DNA of 64,000 bases. Origin: Aldehydirespirator sp965248735 (lineage in GTDB: Bacteria > Actinomycetota > Acidimicrobiia > Acidimicrobiales > Aldehydirespiratoraceae). A model generated the notes under the pieces. The model saw only the letters and a program-made list of their open reading frames with translations, made no database searches and was not told where the DNA came from. The position numbers were made by a program, and so were the translations under genes. Location: positions 2,914,001-2,978,000 of the forward strand of contig OZ252146.1 in assembly GCA_965248735.1 (NCBI GenBank), read 5' to 3'. Every line of letters begins with the position of its first letter. Positions within the stretch are counted from its first letter, which is position 1. Shown piece after piece: positions 9,579 through 19,223 of this stretch.

Positions 9579-10589
9579 TCAGCGGTTGGCGCGGCCGACG
9601 ATCATGGCCATGTCCACCAGCCGGTTCGAGTACCCCCACTCGTTGTCGTACCAGCCGTTGACCTTCACCAAGTCGCCCAAGGCCATGGTCAGCCCGGCGT
9701 CGAAGGTGCACGAGGCGGGCGAGCCGATGATGTCGGCGGACACCAGAGGTGCCTCGCTGTAGTCGAGCACGCCCGCCAGAGGGCCGTCGGCCGCGGCCTT
9801 GGCGAAGGCCTCGTTCACCTCGCCTACGCTGGCGTCGGCGGCCAGCTTGGCGGTGAAGTCGGTGATCGACCCGTCGGGGATGGGCACCCGCAGGGAGATC
9901 CCGTCGAGGCGACCCTGCATGGCCTGCAGCACCAGCCCGGTGGCCCGGGCCGCCCCGGTGGAGGTGGGCACGATGTTGATGGCCGCGCCCCTGGCCCGCC
10001 GCAGGTCGGAGTGGGGGCCGTCCACCAGCGACTGGTCGCCGGTGTAGGCGTGCACGGTGGTCATAAGGCCCCTCTCCACCCCGAAGGCGTCGTCGAGGAC
10101 CTTCACCATGGGCACGAAGCAGTTGGTGGTGCACGAGGCGTTCGACACCACCGTGTGAGCGGCCGGGTCGAAGTCGCCTTCGTTGACGCCGACCACGAAG
10201 GTGGCGTCGGCCCCCGAGCACGGCGCGGAGACCAGCACCCGGGGCGCGCCGCCGTCGAGGTGTCGGGCCGCGGTGTCGCGCTTGGTGAAGATGCCGGTGG
10301 ACTCCACCACCACGTCCACCCCCAGGTCGCCCCACGGCAGGTCCTCGGGGTTGCGCACCGACAGAACCCTGATGGCGTCCTCGCCCACCCGCAGCACGTC
10401 GCCGTCCACAGACACGTCCGCGCCGAGACGGCCGTGGACCGAGTCGCAGCTCAGCAGATGGGCCATGGTGTCGATCGACCCGAGGTCGTTGACGGCCACC
10501 ACGTCGAGACCTGCGCCCGACGCCCCGGCGGCCCGGTAGAAGTTGCGTCCGATGCGGCCGAAGCCGTTGATTCCTACCCGAATGCTCAT
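9579..10589 (-). CDS. gap: Glyceraldehyde-3-phosphate dehydrogenase
   Basis: NAD-dependent oxidative phosphorylation of glyceraldehyde 3-phosphate. The N-terminal Rossmann motif is VGINGFGRIGRN, the catalytic cysteine motif is SNASCTTNC, and the C-terminal end has WYDNEWGYSNRLVD. The start at 10589 (MSIRVGING) gives a normal 336-aa protein; the open frame extends 34 codons further upstream but that part is arginine- and proline-rich and unlike the family. It is the first gene of the gap-pgk-tpiA-secG run. In most actinobacteria whiA and yvcK lie directly upstream; here the next gene is rapZ, 142 bp away. Confidence 0.96.
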   Translation of the reverse strand: MSIRVGINGFGRIGRNFYRAAGASGAGLDVVAVNDLGSIDTMAHLLSCDSVHGRLGADVSVDGDVLRVGEDAIRVLSVRNPEDLPWGDLGVDVVVESTGIFTKRDTAARHLDGGAPRVLVSAPCSGADATFVVGVNEGDFDPAAHTVVSNASCTTNCFVPMVKVLDDAFGVERGLMTTVHAYTGDQSLVDGPHSDLRRARGAAINIVPTSTGAARATGLVLQAMQGRLDGISLRVPIPDGSITDFTAKLAADASVGEVNEAFAKAAADGPLAGVLDYSEAPLVSADIIGSPASCTFDAGLTMALGDLVKVNGWYDNEWGYSNRLVDMAMIVGRANR

Positions 10590-10731
10590 GGCGCAGAGGC
10601 TAGGCCGAGCCGGGTGCCGACCGGGGGGATATCCGGTGCCCCGGGGCGAGTGCGGAGAGCGCCGGGCGAACTTCCTGGGGTTGTGTGTCACCTATGCGGA
10701 AGAACCGCAGGATGTTTCGTGAACTGGGCGC

Positions 10732-11580
10732 CTACTTGTCGATGTCGCGGTGCGCTACCGCGGGCTCGTGGCCCAGCGCGGCCACCACCTTGGCGAAATG
10801 CTCGGTCACCGCCACCGAGCGGTGCCGGCCGCCGGTGCAGCCGAAGGCCACCGTGAGGTACGACTTGCCCTCGGCCACGTACTGGGGCACCAGCAGTGCC
10901 AGCAGCGACTCCAGGCGGTCCAGGAACTCCCCGGTCACCGGCTGGGCCATCACGAAGTCGGCCACCGCGGCGTCGAGCCCGCTGAGAGGCCGCAGCTCAT
11001 CCACATAGTGTGGGTTCGGCAGGAACCGGCAGTCGATCACCATGTCGACGTCGAGGGGGATGCCGTGCGTGTAGCCGAACGACATCACCGTGGCCCGCAT
11101 GGCCCGCTCCCCGCCGGCGTTGAACAGCTCCGCCATGCGGTCCCGCAGCTGGTGGATGTTGAGCTCGGTGGTGTCGATCACCACATCTGCGGTGGCCCGC
11201 ACCGGCGCCAGCGCCGACCTCTCGGCTTCGATGGCGTCGGCGAGGGCGGGCGCCTCCGAGAACGGGTGGCGGCGCCGTGTGGACTCGTAGCGGCGGACGA
11301 GCACCTCGGTGGCGGCGTCGAGGAACAGGATCCGCAGCCCCGGTATCCCGGCCCGCAGATCGTCGATCATGCCCGCGATCTCGTCGTGGTACCGGCCGGT
11401 CCCCACCACCAGCGCCAGCCGGTCGATGCCGGTGCCGGGCGGTCCGGCCAACTCGGCCACCTTCGGGACCAGCGACGGCGGCAGGTTGTCCATCACGAAC
11501 CAGCCGAGGTCCTCGAGGTTGTTGGCGGCGTGGCTGCGGCCAGCTCCCGACATCCCGGCGATCACGACGAAGGCACTCAC
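10732..11580 (-). CDS. rapZ: RNase adapter protein RapZ (nucleotide-binding P-loop protein)
   Basis: A P-loop protein of the RapZ/YvcJ family, 282 aa, the normal length. The N-terminal Walker A variant is GMSGAGRS (residues 9-16), then FVMDNLPPSL. The C-terminal RapZ domain contains FGYTHGIP, DCRFLPNPHYV and FGCTGGRHRSVA. In enterobacteria RapZ controls amino-sugar synthesis through small RNAs; in Gram-positives its role is less clear, though the family binds nucleotides and UDP-GlcNAc-related ligands. Position between uvrC and the gap operon is the conserved actinobacterial location, minus yvcK and whiA. Confidence 0.93.
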   Translation of the reverse strand: MSAFVVIAGMSGAGRSHAANNLEDLGWFVMDNLPPSLVPKVAELAGPPGTGIDRLALVVGTGRYHDEIAGMIDDLRAGIPGLRILFLDAATEVLVRRYESTRRRHPFSEAPALADAIEAERSALAPVRATADVVIDTTELNIHQLRDRMAELFNAGGERAMRATVMSFGYTHGIPLDVDMVIDCRFLPNPHYVDELRPLSGLDAAVADFVMAQPVTGEFLDRLESLLALLVPQYVAEGKSYLTVAFGCTGGRHRSVAVTEHFAKVVAALGHEPAVAHRDIDK

Positions 11581-11671
11581 TCGCCCTCCATGGTAGTTGC
11601 GAGCCCGCGGCCGGTCCTCAGATGATCAAAGACGACGGGTGGCGGACCCTTCGAAGCCGTCCCGGCCAGCG

Positions 11672-13528
11672 TCAGCCGCCGCGGTGTAGGGCGGCGTGGA
11701 CGTTCTCGGCCACGGTGTCGGGAAGCCAGCCCAGGGCCCTCAGCTCGTGCAGCTCGGCCCGCTGCACTGCTCGGACCCCTCCGAGCTCTTTGGTGAGGCG
11801 GACCTTTCGGACCGGGCCGAGGCCGGCGATGCCGTCGAGGGCGGAGCCGGTCATGCGCCTACCCCGCAGCGTGCGGTGATATGAGATCGCGAAGCGGTGG
11901 CTCTCGTCGCGGATGCGCTGCAGCATGTACAGGGCCTCGGACTGGCGCGGGATCCGCACCGGCTCGGCCCGGCCGGGCAGGAACACCTCCTCGAACTGCT
12001 TGGCCAGCGCCACGGCCGGGATCTCTTCGGTAAGGCCCAACTCCTCGAGCACCCGCACGGCCACCCCAAGCTGGCCCTTGCCGCCGTCTACCAGCAGCAG
12101 CTGCGGCGGGTACGAGAAGCGGCCGTCGCGCTCCGACACCGGTCGGGCCCGCTGCTCCAGGTAGCCGCTGAGGCGCCTGGTCAGCACCTCGTGCATGGCC
12201 GCGAAGTCGTCGTTGCCGGGCACCGAGCGCAGCCGGAAGCGCCGGTAGTCGGCCTTCTTGGGCAGGCCGTCCTCCAGCACCACCATCGAACCCACGTAGT
12301 CCTGCCCGGACAGGTGGCTCATGTCGTAGCACTCGATGCGCAGCGGGGCCTCGGCCAGCCCCAGATGCTGCTGGAGCTCGTTGAGGGCCCGGGCCCGGCT
12401 GTTGTGGTCGGTGCTGCGCTTGAGCCGGTGCCGGGCGAAGGACTCCTCGGCGTTGCGGGTGACAGTCTGCTTCAGAGCCCGCTTCGGGCCGCGCTGCGGC
12501 ACGCGGATCTCAACCCGCGAGCCCCGCATCTCGGTCAGCCACTCCGTGTACAGCCCGGTCTCGGCCGGCAGGTCGGGCACCAGCACCAGCTTGGGCCAGC
12601 CCAGCGGGTTGTCGTCGAAGTAGAGGCGCTCCAGCGCCCGGCTCACCAGCTCGGCCCGATCGAGCTCCTCGGCCTTGTCGATCATGAAGCCCCGCCGCCC
12701 CATCACCCGGCCCCGGCGCACGAAGAACACCTGAACGGCCGCCTCCAGCGCGTCCTCCACCAGGCCGATCACGTCGAAGTCCTCGTTGTGGGAGCCGACC
12801 ATCTGCTGGGTCTCCACCGCCTTGCGGACCGAGTCGAGCCGGTCCCGCAGCCGGGCCGCCCGCTCGTACTCCAGCTCGTCGGCCGCTGCGGCCATCTCGG
12901 CGCTCAGCCGGTCGATCACCGGGTCGGTGTCGCCCGCCAGGAACTCCAGCAGCTCGGCCACCATCCCGGCGTAGTCGTCGGCGGACACGTCTCCCACGCA
13001 CGGCCCCGAGCACTTCTCGATGTGATAGAGCAGGCAGGGCTTGCCCAGGCTGGCGTACCGGCGGAACTTGCCGTCGCTGCAGGTGCGGATCGGGAACGTG
13101 CGCAGCAGCAGGTCGAGGGTCTCGCGGATCGCGTAGGCGTGGCCGTAGGGGCCGAAATAGCGGTTGCCCTTGCGGCGCCGGCCCCGCATCACCATGGCCC
13201 GGGGCCACTCGTCGAGCATGGTCACGCACAGGAACGGGTACGACTTGTCGTCGGTGTAGCGCACGTTGAACCGGGGCCGGTGGCGCTGGATCAGCGAGAA
13301 CTCGAGCATCAGGGCCTCGACCTCGTTGGCCACCTGGATCCACTCCACCGAGGCGGCCGCGTCCACCATTTGGCGGGTGCGCAGCGGCAGGTGCGAGCCG
13401 AAGTAGTTGTTGAGCCGCGATCGCAGGCTCTTGGCCTTGCCCACGTAGACGACCCTGCCCTCGGCGTCGAGAAACTGGTACGACCCGGGCGCGTCCGGGA
13501 TTGACCCCGCCGGCGGCCGGGTCAGCAC
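11672..13528 (-). CDS. uvrC: Excinuclease ABC subunit C
   Basis: Nuclease of nucleotide excision repair, cutting both sides of lesions marked by UvrA/UvrB. In 618 aa it has the N-terminal GIY-YIG nuclease domain (GSYQFLDAEGRVVYVGKAKSL), a zinc-type cysteine cluster near residues 150-175 (CSDGKFRRYASLGKPCLLYHIEKC split over that span), a UVR motif near 205-235, the RNase H-like nuclease (IECYDMSHLSG, LLLVDGGKGQL) and a C-terminal helix-hairpin-helix (DGIAGLGPVRKVRL). It lies 88 bp downstream of uvrA, so the two are probably co-expressed. Confidence 0.96.
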   Translation of the reverse strand: MLTRPPAGSIPDAPGSYQFLDAEGRVVYVGKAKSLRSRLNNYFGSHLPLRTRQMVDAAASVEWIQVANEVEALMLEFSLIQRHRPRFNVRYTDDKSYPFLCVTMLDEWPRAMVMRGRRRKGNRYFGPYGHAYAIRETLDLLLRTFPIRTCSDGKFRRYASLGKPCLLYHIEKCSGPCVGDVSADDYAGMVAELLEFLAGDTDPVIDRLSAEMAAAADELEYERAARLRDRLDSVRKAVETQQMVGSHNEDFDVIGLVEDALEAAVQVFFVRRGRVMGRRGFMIDKAEELDRAELVSRALERLYFDDNPLGWPKLVLVPDLPAETGLYTEWLTEMRGSRVEIRVPQRGPKRALKQTVTRNAEESFARHRLKRSTDHNSRARALNELQQHLGLAEAPLRIECYDMSHLSGQDYVGSMVVLEDGLPKKADYRRFRLRSVPGNDDFAAMHEVLTRRLSGYLEQRARPVSERDGRFSYPPQLLLVDGGKGQLGVAVRVLEELGLTEEIPAVALAKQFEEVFLPGRAEPVRIPRQSEALYMLQRIRDESHRFAISYHRTLRGRRMTGSALDGIAGLGPVRKVRLTKELGGVRAVQRAELHELRALGWLPDTVAENVHAALHRGG

Positions 13529-13616
13529 AAGCTTGCCCCCGCCCGCCGAGACTGCCGAAATTGACGCAGTTCACCCCGTGTGAGGTGGTCAACTACGTCG
13601 ATTTGGGTGTGGGGCG

Positions 13617-16520
13617 TCAGCACAGCATGGAGCGCAGGTAGCGGCCGGTGTGGCTCTCGGGGACCTCGGCGACCTGCTCGGGGGTGCCCTCGGCCACGAT
13701 CCGGCCCCCGCCCGAGCCGCCCTCGGGCCCGAGGTCGATGATCCAGTCGGCCGTCTTGACCACGTCGAGGTTGTGCTCGATCACCACCACGGTGTTGCCT
13801 TGCTCCACCAGCCGTCCCAGCACGCCCAGCAGCTTGCGCACGTCCTCGAAGTGCAGGCCGGTGGTGGGCTCGTCGAGGATGTACATGGTGTGACCGGTGG
13901 AGCGCTTGGCCAGCTCGCTCGACAGCTTCACCCGCTGGGCCTCCCCGCCCGACAGCGTGGGCGCGGGCTGGCCGAGGCGCACGTAGCCGAGGCCCACGTC
14001 GGTCAGGGTGCCCATGTGGCGGGCGATGGCCGGCTGGTTGACGAAGAAGTCCTGCGCGTCGGCGCAGGGCATGTCCAGCACCTCGGCGATGTTGCGGCCC
14101 TTGAAGGTCACCTCCAGGGTGTCGCGGTTGTAGCGCTTGCCCTTGCACACTTCGCAGGGCACGTACACGTCGGGCAGGAAGTGCATCTCGATGCGGATGG
14201 TGCCGTCGCCCCGGCAGGCCTCGCAGCGCCCGCCCTTGACGTTGAACGAGAACCGTCCCGGCATGTAGCCGCGAATGCGGGACTCGGCGGTGTTGGCGAA
14301 CAGCTTGCGGACGTGGTCGAACACCCCGGTGTAGGTGGCCGGGTTGGACCGGGGGGTGCGGCCTATGGGCGACTGGTCGATGGCGATCACCTTGTCGAGG
14401 TGGCCGACGCCGTCTACACGGGTGTGGCGCCCGGGCGGGGACTTCGACCGGTAGATGTGCTGCATCAGGGCCCGGTGCAGGATCTCGTTGACCAGCGACG
14501 ACTTGCCCGAGCCCGACACCCCAGTCACGCACACGAAGCGCTGCAGCGGGAACGCGACGTCGATGTCGGCCAGGTTGTTCTCCCGGGCGCCCCGGATCAC
14601 TAGGCGGGTGCCGTCGCCGAGCCGGCGCATCTGCGGAACCTCGATGCGGCGCCGGCCCGACAGGTACTGGCCGGTGACGGACTCCGGCACCTCCAGCAGA
14701 CCCTGCAGCGACCCGGAGTGCACGATGGTCCCGCCGTGCTCGCCCGCGCCCGGCCCGATGTCCACCACATGGTCGGCGATCCGGATGGTCTCCTCGTCGT
14801 GCTCCACCACCATCACGGTGTTGCCCAGGTCGCGCATTCGCAGGAGCGTCTCGATGAGGCGGCGGTTGTCGCGCTGGTGAAGCCCGATCGAAGGCTCGTC
14901 TAGCACGTACAGCACCCCGACGAGGCCTGAGCCGACCTGGCTGGCCAGTCGGATGCGCTGGGCCTCGCCGCCGGCGAGGGTGGCCGCGCTGCGCGACAGG
15001 TTGAGGTAGTCGAGGCCCACGTCGAGCAGGAAGCCGAGCCGGGAGCGGATTTCCTTGAGGACCTGCTCGGCGATCATCGTGTCGCGGTCGTCGAGGCGCA
15101 ACTCGGCCAGGGTCTTGACCGCGTCCGCGATCGACATGGCGCACAGCTCGTGGATGTTGCGGCCGTCGACGGTCACGGCCAGCGCCAGCGGGTTGAGCCG
15201 GGCGCCGCCGCAGTCGGGGCACGGCACCTGGCGCATGTAGCCCTCGATGTGGTCCCGGGCGGTGTCGCTCTCGGACTCGTCGTGGCGGCGCATCAGGTGC
15301 GGGACGATCCCCTCGAAGCGGGCCTGGTAGACCCGGCGGCGGCCGAAGCGGTTCTGGTAGCGGACCTGCACCCGGCCCTTGACGCCCTTGGCGTACAGCA
15401 GCAGGTCCTGCTGACGGATGCTGAGCGAGCGCCAGGGCACGTCGCGGGGGATGTCGTGCTCCTCGCACACTGCCTGCAGCAGGCGCGGGTAGTAGCGCGA
15501 CCGGCTCTCGGCCCACGGCGTGATGGCGCCTCCGGCGAGGGTGGCGTCGTGGTCGGGGACCACGAGCTGGGGGTCGACCTCGAACACGGTGCCCAGGCCG
15601 CCGCAGTGGGTGCAGGCCCCGTATGGCGAGTTGAACGAGAAGTTGCGGGGGGCCAGCTCCTCGAAGGACTTGCCGTCGGAGGGTCGGGCCAGATGCTGGC
15701 TGAACACGATCCGCCGGGGCTCTTCGACCGCGCGGCCGCGGTCGTCATCGTCGTCGGGGCGGGGCCGGGCCACGATATCGATCTCGGCGATCCCGCCGGC
15801 GAGGCGCAGCGCGGTCTCCACCGAGTCGGTCAGCCGGCGCTCGACGCCGTCGCGCAACACCAGCCGGTCCACCACCACGCTGATGTCGTGCATCTCGTAG
15901 CGGGCCAGTTCCAGGCCGTCGGCGCCGCCGGAGAGGCCGGTGGCGCCGGCCATGTCGGCCAGCTCCACCAACTCGCCGTCGACGATGGCCCTGGCGTATC
16001 CCTGCCCGGCCAGGTCGGCCAGCAGGGTGTCGTAGGTGCCCTTGCGGCCGCGCACCACCGGGGCCAGCACCTGGAAGCGGGTGCCGGGCTCCATCTCCAG
16101 GATGCGGTCGACGATCTGCTGGGGGGTCTGGCGGATGAGGCGCTCGCCGGTTTCGGGGTCGTGGGGCACACCGATGCGGGCGTACAGCAGCCGCAGGTAG
16201 TCGTACACCTCGGTGACGGTGCCGACGGTGGAGCGGGGGTTGCGCGACGCGCTCTTCTGGTCGATGGAGATGGCCGGGGACAGGCCCTCGATGAAGTCGA
16301 CGTCGGGCTTGTCCATCTGGCCCAGGAACTGCCGGGCGTAGGCCGACAGCGACTCCACGTAGCGGCGCTGGCCCTCGGCGTAGATGGTGTCGAACGCCAG
16401 AGAGCTCTTTCCCGACCCCGACAGCCCGGTGATCACGATGAGCCGGTCCCGGGGCAGGTCGAGGTGAACGTCTCGGAGGTTGTGCTCGCGCGCCCCCGAG
16501 ATCACCAGCCGCTCAGCCAC
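13617..16520 (-). CDS. uvrA: Excinuclease ABC subunit A
   Basis: DNA-damage sensing ABC ATPase of nucleotide excision repair, 967 aa and full length. First Walker A is GLSGSGKSSLAFDTIYAEG; the second is GVSGSGKSSLVNEIL near residue 670. Zinc modules are seen at CTHCGG, CPDCGG and CEACRGDG/CEVCKGKR. Two ABC signatures are present (TLAGGEAQRIRLASQ and TLSGGEAQRVKLSSE), with DEPSIGLHQRD and DEPTTGLHFED Walker B segments. The start at 16520 (MAERLVISGAREHNL) fits the family. Confidence 0.97.
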   Translation of the reverse strand: MAERLVISGAREHNLRDVHLDLPRDRLIVITGLSGSGKSSLAFDTIYAEGQRRYVESLSAYARQFLGQMDKPDVDFIEGLSPAISIDQKSASRNPRSTVGTVTEVYDYLRLLYARIGVPHDPETGERLIRQTPQQIVDRILEMEPGTRFQVLAPVVRGRKGTYDTLLADLAGQGYARAIVDGELVELADMAGATGLSGGADGLELARYEMHDISVVVDRLVLRDGVERRLTDSVETALRLAGGIAEIDIVARPRPDDDDDRGRAVEEPRRIVFSQHLARPSDGKSFEELAPRNFSFNSPYGACTHCGGLGTVFEVDPQLVVPDHDATLAGGAITPWAESRSRYYPRLLQAVCEEHDIPRDVPWRSLSIRQQDLLLYAKGVKGRVQVRYQNRFGRRRVYQARFEGIVPHLMRRHDESESDTARDHIEGYMRQVPCPDCGGARLNPLALAVTVDGRNIHELCAMSIADAVKTLAELRLDDRDTMIAEQVLKEIRSRLGFLLDVGLDYLNLSRSAATLAGGEAQRIRLASQVGSGLVGVLYVLDEPSIGLHQRDNRRLIETLLRMRDLGNTVMVVEHDEETIRIADHVVDIGPGAGEHGGTIVHSGSLQGLLEVPESVTGQYLSGRRRIEVPQMRRLGDGTRLVIRGARENNLADIDVAFPLQRFVCVTGVSGSGKSSLVNEILHRALMQHIYRSKSPPGRHTRVDGVGHLDKVIAIDQSPIGRTPRSNPATYTGVFDHVRKLFANTAESRIRGYMPGRFSFNVKGGRCEACRGDGTIRIEMHFLPDVYVPCEVCKGKRYNRDTLEVTFKGRNIAEVLDMPCADAQDFFVNQPAIARHMGTLTDVGLGYVRLGQPAPTLSGGEAQRVKLSSELAKRSTGHTMYILDEPTTGLHFEDVRKLLGVLGRLVEQGNTVVVIEHNLDVVKTADWIIDLGPEGGSGGGRIVAEGTPEQVAEVPESHTGRYLRSMLC

Positions 16521-16593
16521 GCTCAGACTCTACCCGCTGCTCCAGCCCGTGCAGCGAACAGGTGTTCGTGCATCGCCAGGTAGAAGGCCCCGG

Positions 16594-17400
16594 TCAACGC
16601 CGGAGGGCGACGGCGATCGTGGCGTTGTCGTTCAGGCGCAGGCGGACGGCCTCGGCCAGGACGCGGTTGGCCACCTCTTCGGCCGTCTCGGCGCCGGATC
16701 CGCAGGCCGCTCCGATGCCACCGGCCGCGGTGTCGTCCGACAGCCATTCGATGCCGTGGGCATACACGAAGGGCTCCCAGGCGCCGTCGCTGGCGAGGAT
16801 CACCGCGTCGGGCCGCGATCCAGCTCCGGACTCCCCGACTATCTCCACCTCGACCATGCCCGGGGTCAGAGCCTCACCGGTGGATGGCATTCCCAGGCAG
16901 ATGTCGATGCTCCCGTCAGGGGTGCGGTGGGGACGGCCGCAGCAGTAGCCGCCGAACCCGTCCGGCCCGGCGGTGGCGATGAAGGGCAGGGTGTCGCCCA
17001 TCCAACCGATGAGCAGGCCGCCCTCGGGCGTCCAGGCGGCCACACACAGTGTGCTCATCGGGAACATGAACAGGGGCAGGCGCCGCTGCCACGCCTCCGG
17101 GCCAGTCAGGGCGAGCACCCGCTCGTTGGCCTCTCCGAAGGCGACGGCCATGTCCTCCGGGCTGGGGATCCGCCGGGGCAGCCTCTCGACCGTCGCCTGC
17201 GCGGCCTCGTCGCCGCGGGTGTGGCCGCCCAGCCCGTCGGCCACCGCGATCACCCAACTCCCGTCGTCCTCCGACAGCACCGCCAACGCCCGGTCCTCGT
17301 TAACCCTCCGAGGCCCGATATCGCTAACCGCCGCCACCGACACCCCAGTTCGAGCAGGATGCGAATCGGCCGCATCAGATTCAGTCACGCCCCCGATCAT
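16594..17400 (-). CDS. PP2C-family serine/threonine protein phosphatase
   Basis: A 268-aa soluble metal-dependent phosphatase. It shows the PP2C order DIGPRRVNEDRALA, then VADGLGGHTRGDEA (metal-binding Asp-Gly), GDTLPFIA and a late LASDGAWEP metal Asp. There is no membrane anchor, unlike PstP of mycobacteria, so it is a cytosolic form. The substrate is unknown. It lies 73 bp upstream of uvrA on the same strand. Confidence 0.85.
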   Translation of the reverse strand: MIGGVTESDAADSHPARTGVSVAAVSDIGPRRVNEDRALAVLSEDDGSWVIAVADGLGGHTRGDEAAQATVERLPRRIPSPEDMAVAFGEANERVLALTGPEAWQRRLPLFMFPMSTLCVAAWTPEGGLLIGWMGDTLPFIATAGPDGFGGYCCGRPHRTPDGSIDICLGMPSTGEALTPGMVEVEIVGESGAGSRPDAVILASDGAWEPFVYAHGIEWLSDDTAAGGIGAACGSGAETAEEVANRVLAEAVRLRLNDNATIAVALRR

Positions 17401-17472
17401 GCCACCGCGGCGTCGCCAACGTCTGAATCCTCCCTCGCATTGAGGCTGTCACCGTTCCAGATGACGATGGCA

Positions 17473-18852
17473 CTAGACGACCGCGAAGAGCGGGTCAGTC
17501 TCGTATGACGCCGGATCGGAGCCGGCTGCCTTGCATGAAATCGCTAGGGGCTCCGCCGGTCGGATGGGCGCCTGCCGGCGGTCGAATGCGCCGGACGCCC
17601 CAGGGTGGGGCGGCCCGTGGATCGGTGGAGGATCGGGCGCTCGGGCCGGGCCGTAGCGGATGCGCTCTGGGGGCGCGAGGGTGTGCAGGTTGCCGCTGGG
17701 TACCACTTGCCAGTCGTAGGAGTGGACCTTGTCGTGGCATCCCCAGCACAGCGGTATCAAGTTGTCGATGTCGGTGGGACCGCCCTGAGACCTCGGCCGG
17801 ATGTGATGGGCCTGGCACATGGCGGGGTGCTCGCCGCAGCCTGCGCAGCCGCCGTAACGGGCTATCAGCGCGTCCATCTGCGCTTTGGTGGGCCGCGGCA
17901 GAGCGGGGCCCCGCCAGAGCGGCAGCCCCTTGCTGCTGAACACGACTCCCACGATCTTGGCGTTGCAGAATTGCTCCTCGAGCACGCTCTGGGGGATCAC
18001 GCCGCCGCCGGCGATCTCCGCGAACGCCTTGTCACCCTCGGGGCTCAGGTGCTGAACGATTGTGATGTCAGCCGAAGGCCTGCTTCCGTGGCCGTCGGCC
18101 GAGCTGCTGGGCGCCGTCAGTGTTTCGAGGGCGTCGACAAGCCGCTGAGGAAGGGTGCGCTGCTCGCCGCCGGGATTGCCAACATCGCATCGCCGTAGCC
18201 GCTCGGCCTCCTTGAGCAGCCGCGTGCGCATCTTGGCGCCCGCCACCGGGTCGAGCTCGCCGCGGAGGTGAACCATGCCGTTGTCGCCGTTCCAGATGTT
18301 CAGCCGTCGTCGGGCTCGCTGCCGCCGGTACTCGCCCTCACCGCCATCGTCCTGACGCTGCACAACCCATCGGCCCGCCTCCCGGGCGAACTGCTCGGGC
18401 GACAGCGAGGCAGCCTTGCCCAACAGGTCGCCGTCCCGCTCGACCTGAGCGGCACTGATCTTCTCCGAAGCTTGAGCGAGGGTCTTGGCATTGGCCAAGG
18501 AGATCTCCCCGTCTGTCACCGCGTCGCGCACGTCCGGCATCGACTGCAACTTCTCGACGGTCTTGACCTGCCCGGCGGCGTCCCTCCTGGACAGCCCCGC
18601 AGCCCGGGCCAGCACCCCAGCACCGCCGTCGCCGTGACGCTCACCAGCCGCCACCAGCGCGGCCGCGTCAGCCTGCAACACCGCCACCTGCGCCGCGAAC
18701 GCCTTCGACTCCGACAGCACCCGCCGTGCATCCACGGTCGAAGCGCCCCCAGAGTTGACCAGGCGGATCAAATCCGCCAGTCCCTCCCGCACCTGCTGCG
18801 CCGCTGTCAACATCATGATCATATCATGCCATAGGGGTGTGACATCGGTCAA
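17473..18852 (-). CDS. DUF222 / HNH endonuclease protein
   Basis: A 459-aa protein with the two-domain build common in Actinobacteria: an N-terminal alpha-helical DUF222 region (about residues 15-280) and a C-terminal HNH nuclease. The nuclease carries CAGCGEHPAMCQAHHIRPRS and LIPLCWGCHDKVHSYDW, giving the HH pair and the CxxC/CxxCH zinc ligands. Such genes occur in many copies in mycobacteria (REP13E12 type) and may be mobile-element derived; the cellular role is unknown. The start is uncertain: Met codons also occur at residues 11, 13 and 14, just inside an AT-rich segment. The C-terminal 70 residues are Pro-rich. Confidence 0.85.
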   Translation of the reverse strand: MTDVTPLWHDMIMMLTAAQQVREGLADLIRLVNSGGASTVDARRVLSESKAFAAQVAVLQADAAALVAAGERHGDGGAGVLARAAGLSRRDAAGQVKTVEKLQSMPDVRDAVTDGEISLANAKTLAQASEKISAAQVERDGDLLGKAASLSPEQFAREAGRWVVQRQDDGGEGEYRRQRARRRLNIWNGDNGMVHLRGELDPVAGAKMRTRLLKEAERLRRCDVGNPGGEQRTLPQRLVDALETLTAPSSSADGHGSRPSADITIVQHLSPEGDKAFAEIAGGGVIPQSVLEEQFCNAKIVGVVFSSKGLPLWRGPALPRPTKAQMDALIARYGGCAGCGEHPAMCQAHHIRPRSQGGPTDIDNLIPLCWGCHDKVHSYDWQVVPSGNLHTLAPPERIRYGPARAPDPPPIHGPPHPGASGAFDRRQAPIRPAEPLAISCKAAGSDPASYETDPLFAVV

Positions 18853-18962
18853 GTGTTTTCAGTCACTATCAATAGATATTATGGTGAACTCCTGATTCAA
18901 GCGAATGACGAGAAGGCTGCCCACAGGGGATCCCGACCCGTTGGTAGGAATGCGGTACTACT

Positions 18963-19223
18963 ATGGAAGCAATGGCTGTGAAGAAGTTGTCGGTGGCTCT
19001 CGACGAGACGGTGGCCAGGGAAGTCGCGCTCGCCGCGGAGAAGAAAGGGTTGAGCTTGTCGGCGTGGTTGAACGCAGCTGCCGAGCGAGCGCTCCTCATC
19101 GAGGGCGGCCTGGCAGCCATGGCCGAGTGGGAGGCCGAGGACGGCCCACCGACCGCGGAGGACGTCGCCTGGGCGGACTCGGTGTTGAAACGGGCCGGCG
19201 TCGTGACGCGGGATCGACAGTGA
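18963..19223 (+). CDS. VapB-like antitoxin
   Basis: An 86-aa protein with a ribbon-helix-helix N terminus (KKLSVALDETVAREVALAAE, then GLSLSAWLNAAAERAL) and an acidic C-terminal tail that would contact the toxin. It overlaps the downstream PIN toxin by 4 bp (GTGA at 19220-19223), the usual coupling of vapBC operons. Such antitoxins neutralise the toxin and repress their own promoter. An alternative start is ATG 18972, three codons in. The 110-bp upstream gap is AT-rich (about 18853-18885) and probably contains the promoter. Confidence 0.8.
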   Translation: MEAMAVKKLSVALDETVAREVALAAEKKGLSLSAWLNAAAERALLIEGGLAAMAEWEAEDGPPTAEDVAWADSVLKRAGVVTRDRQ

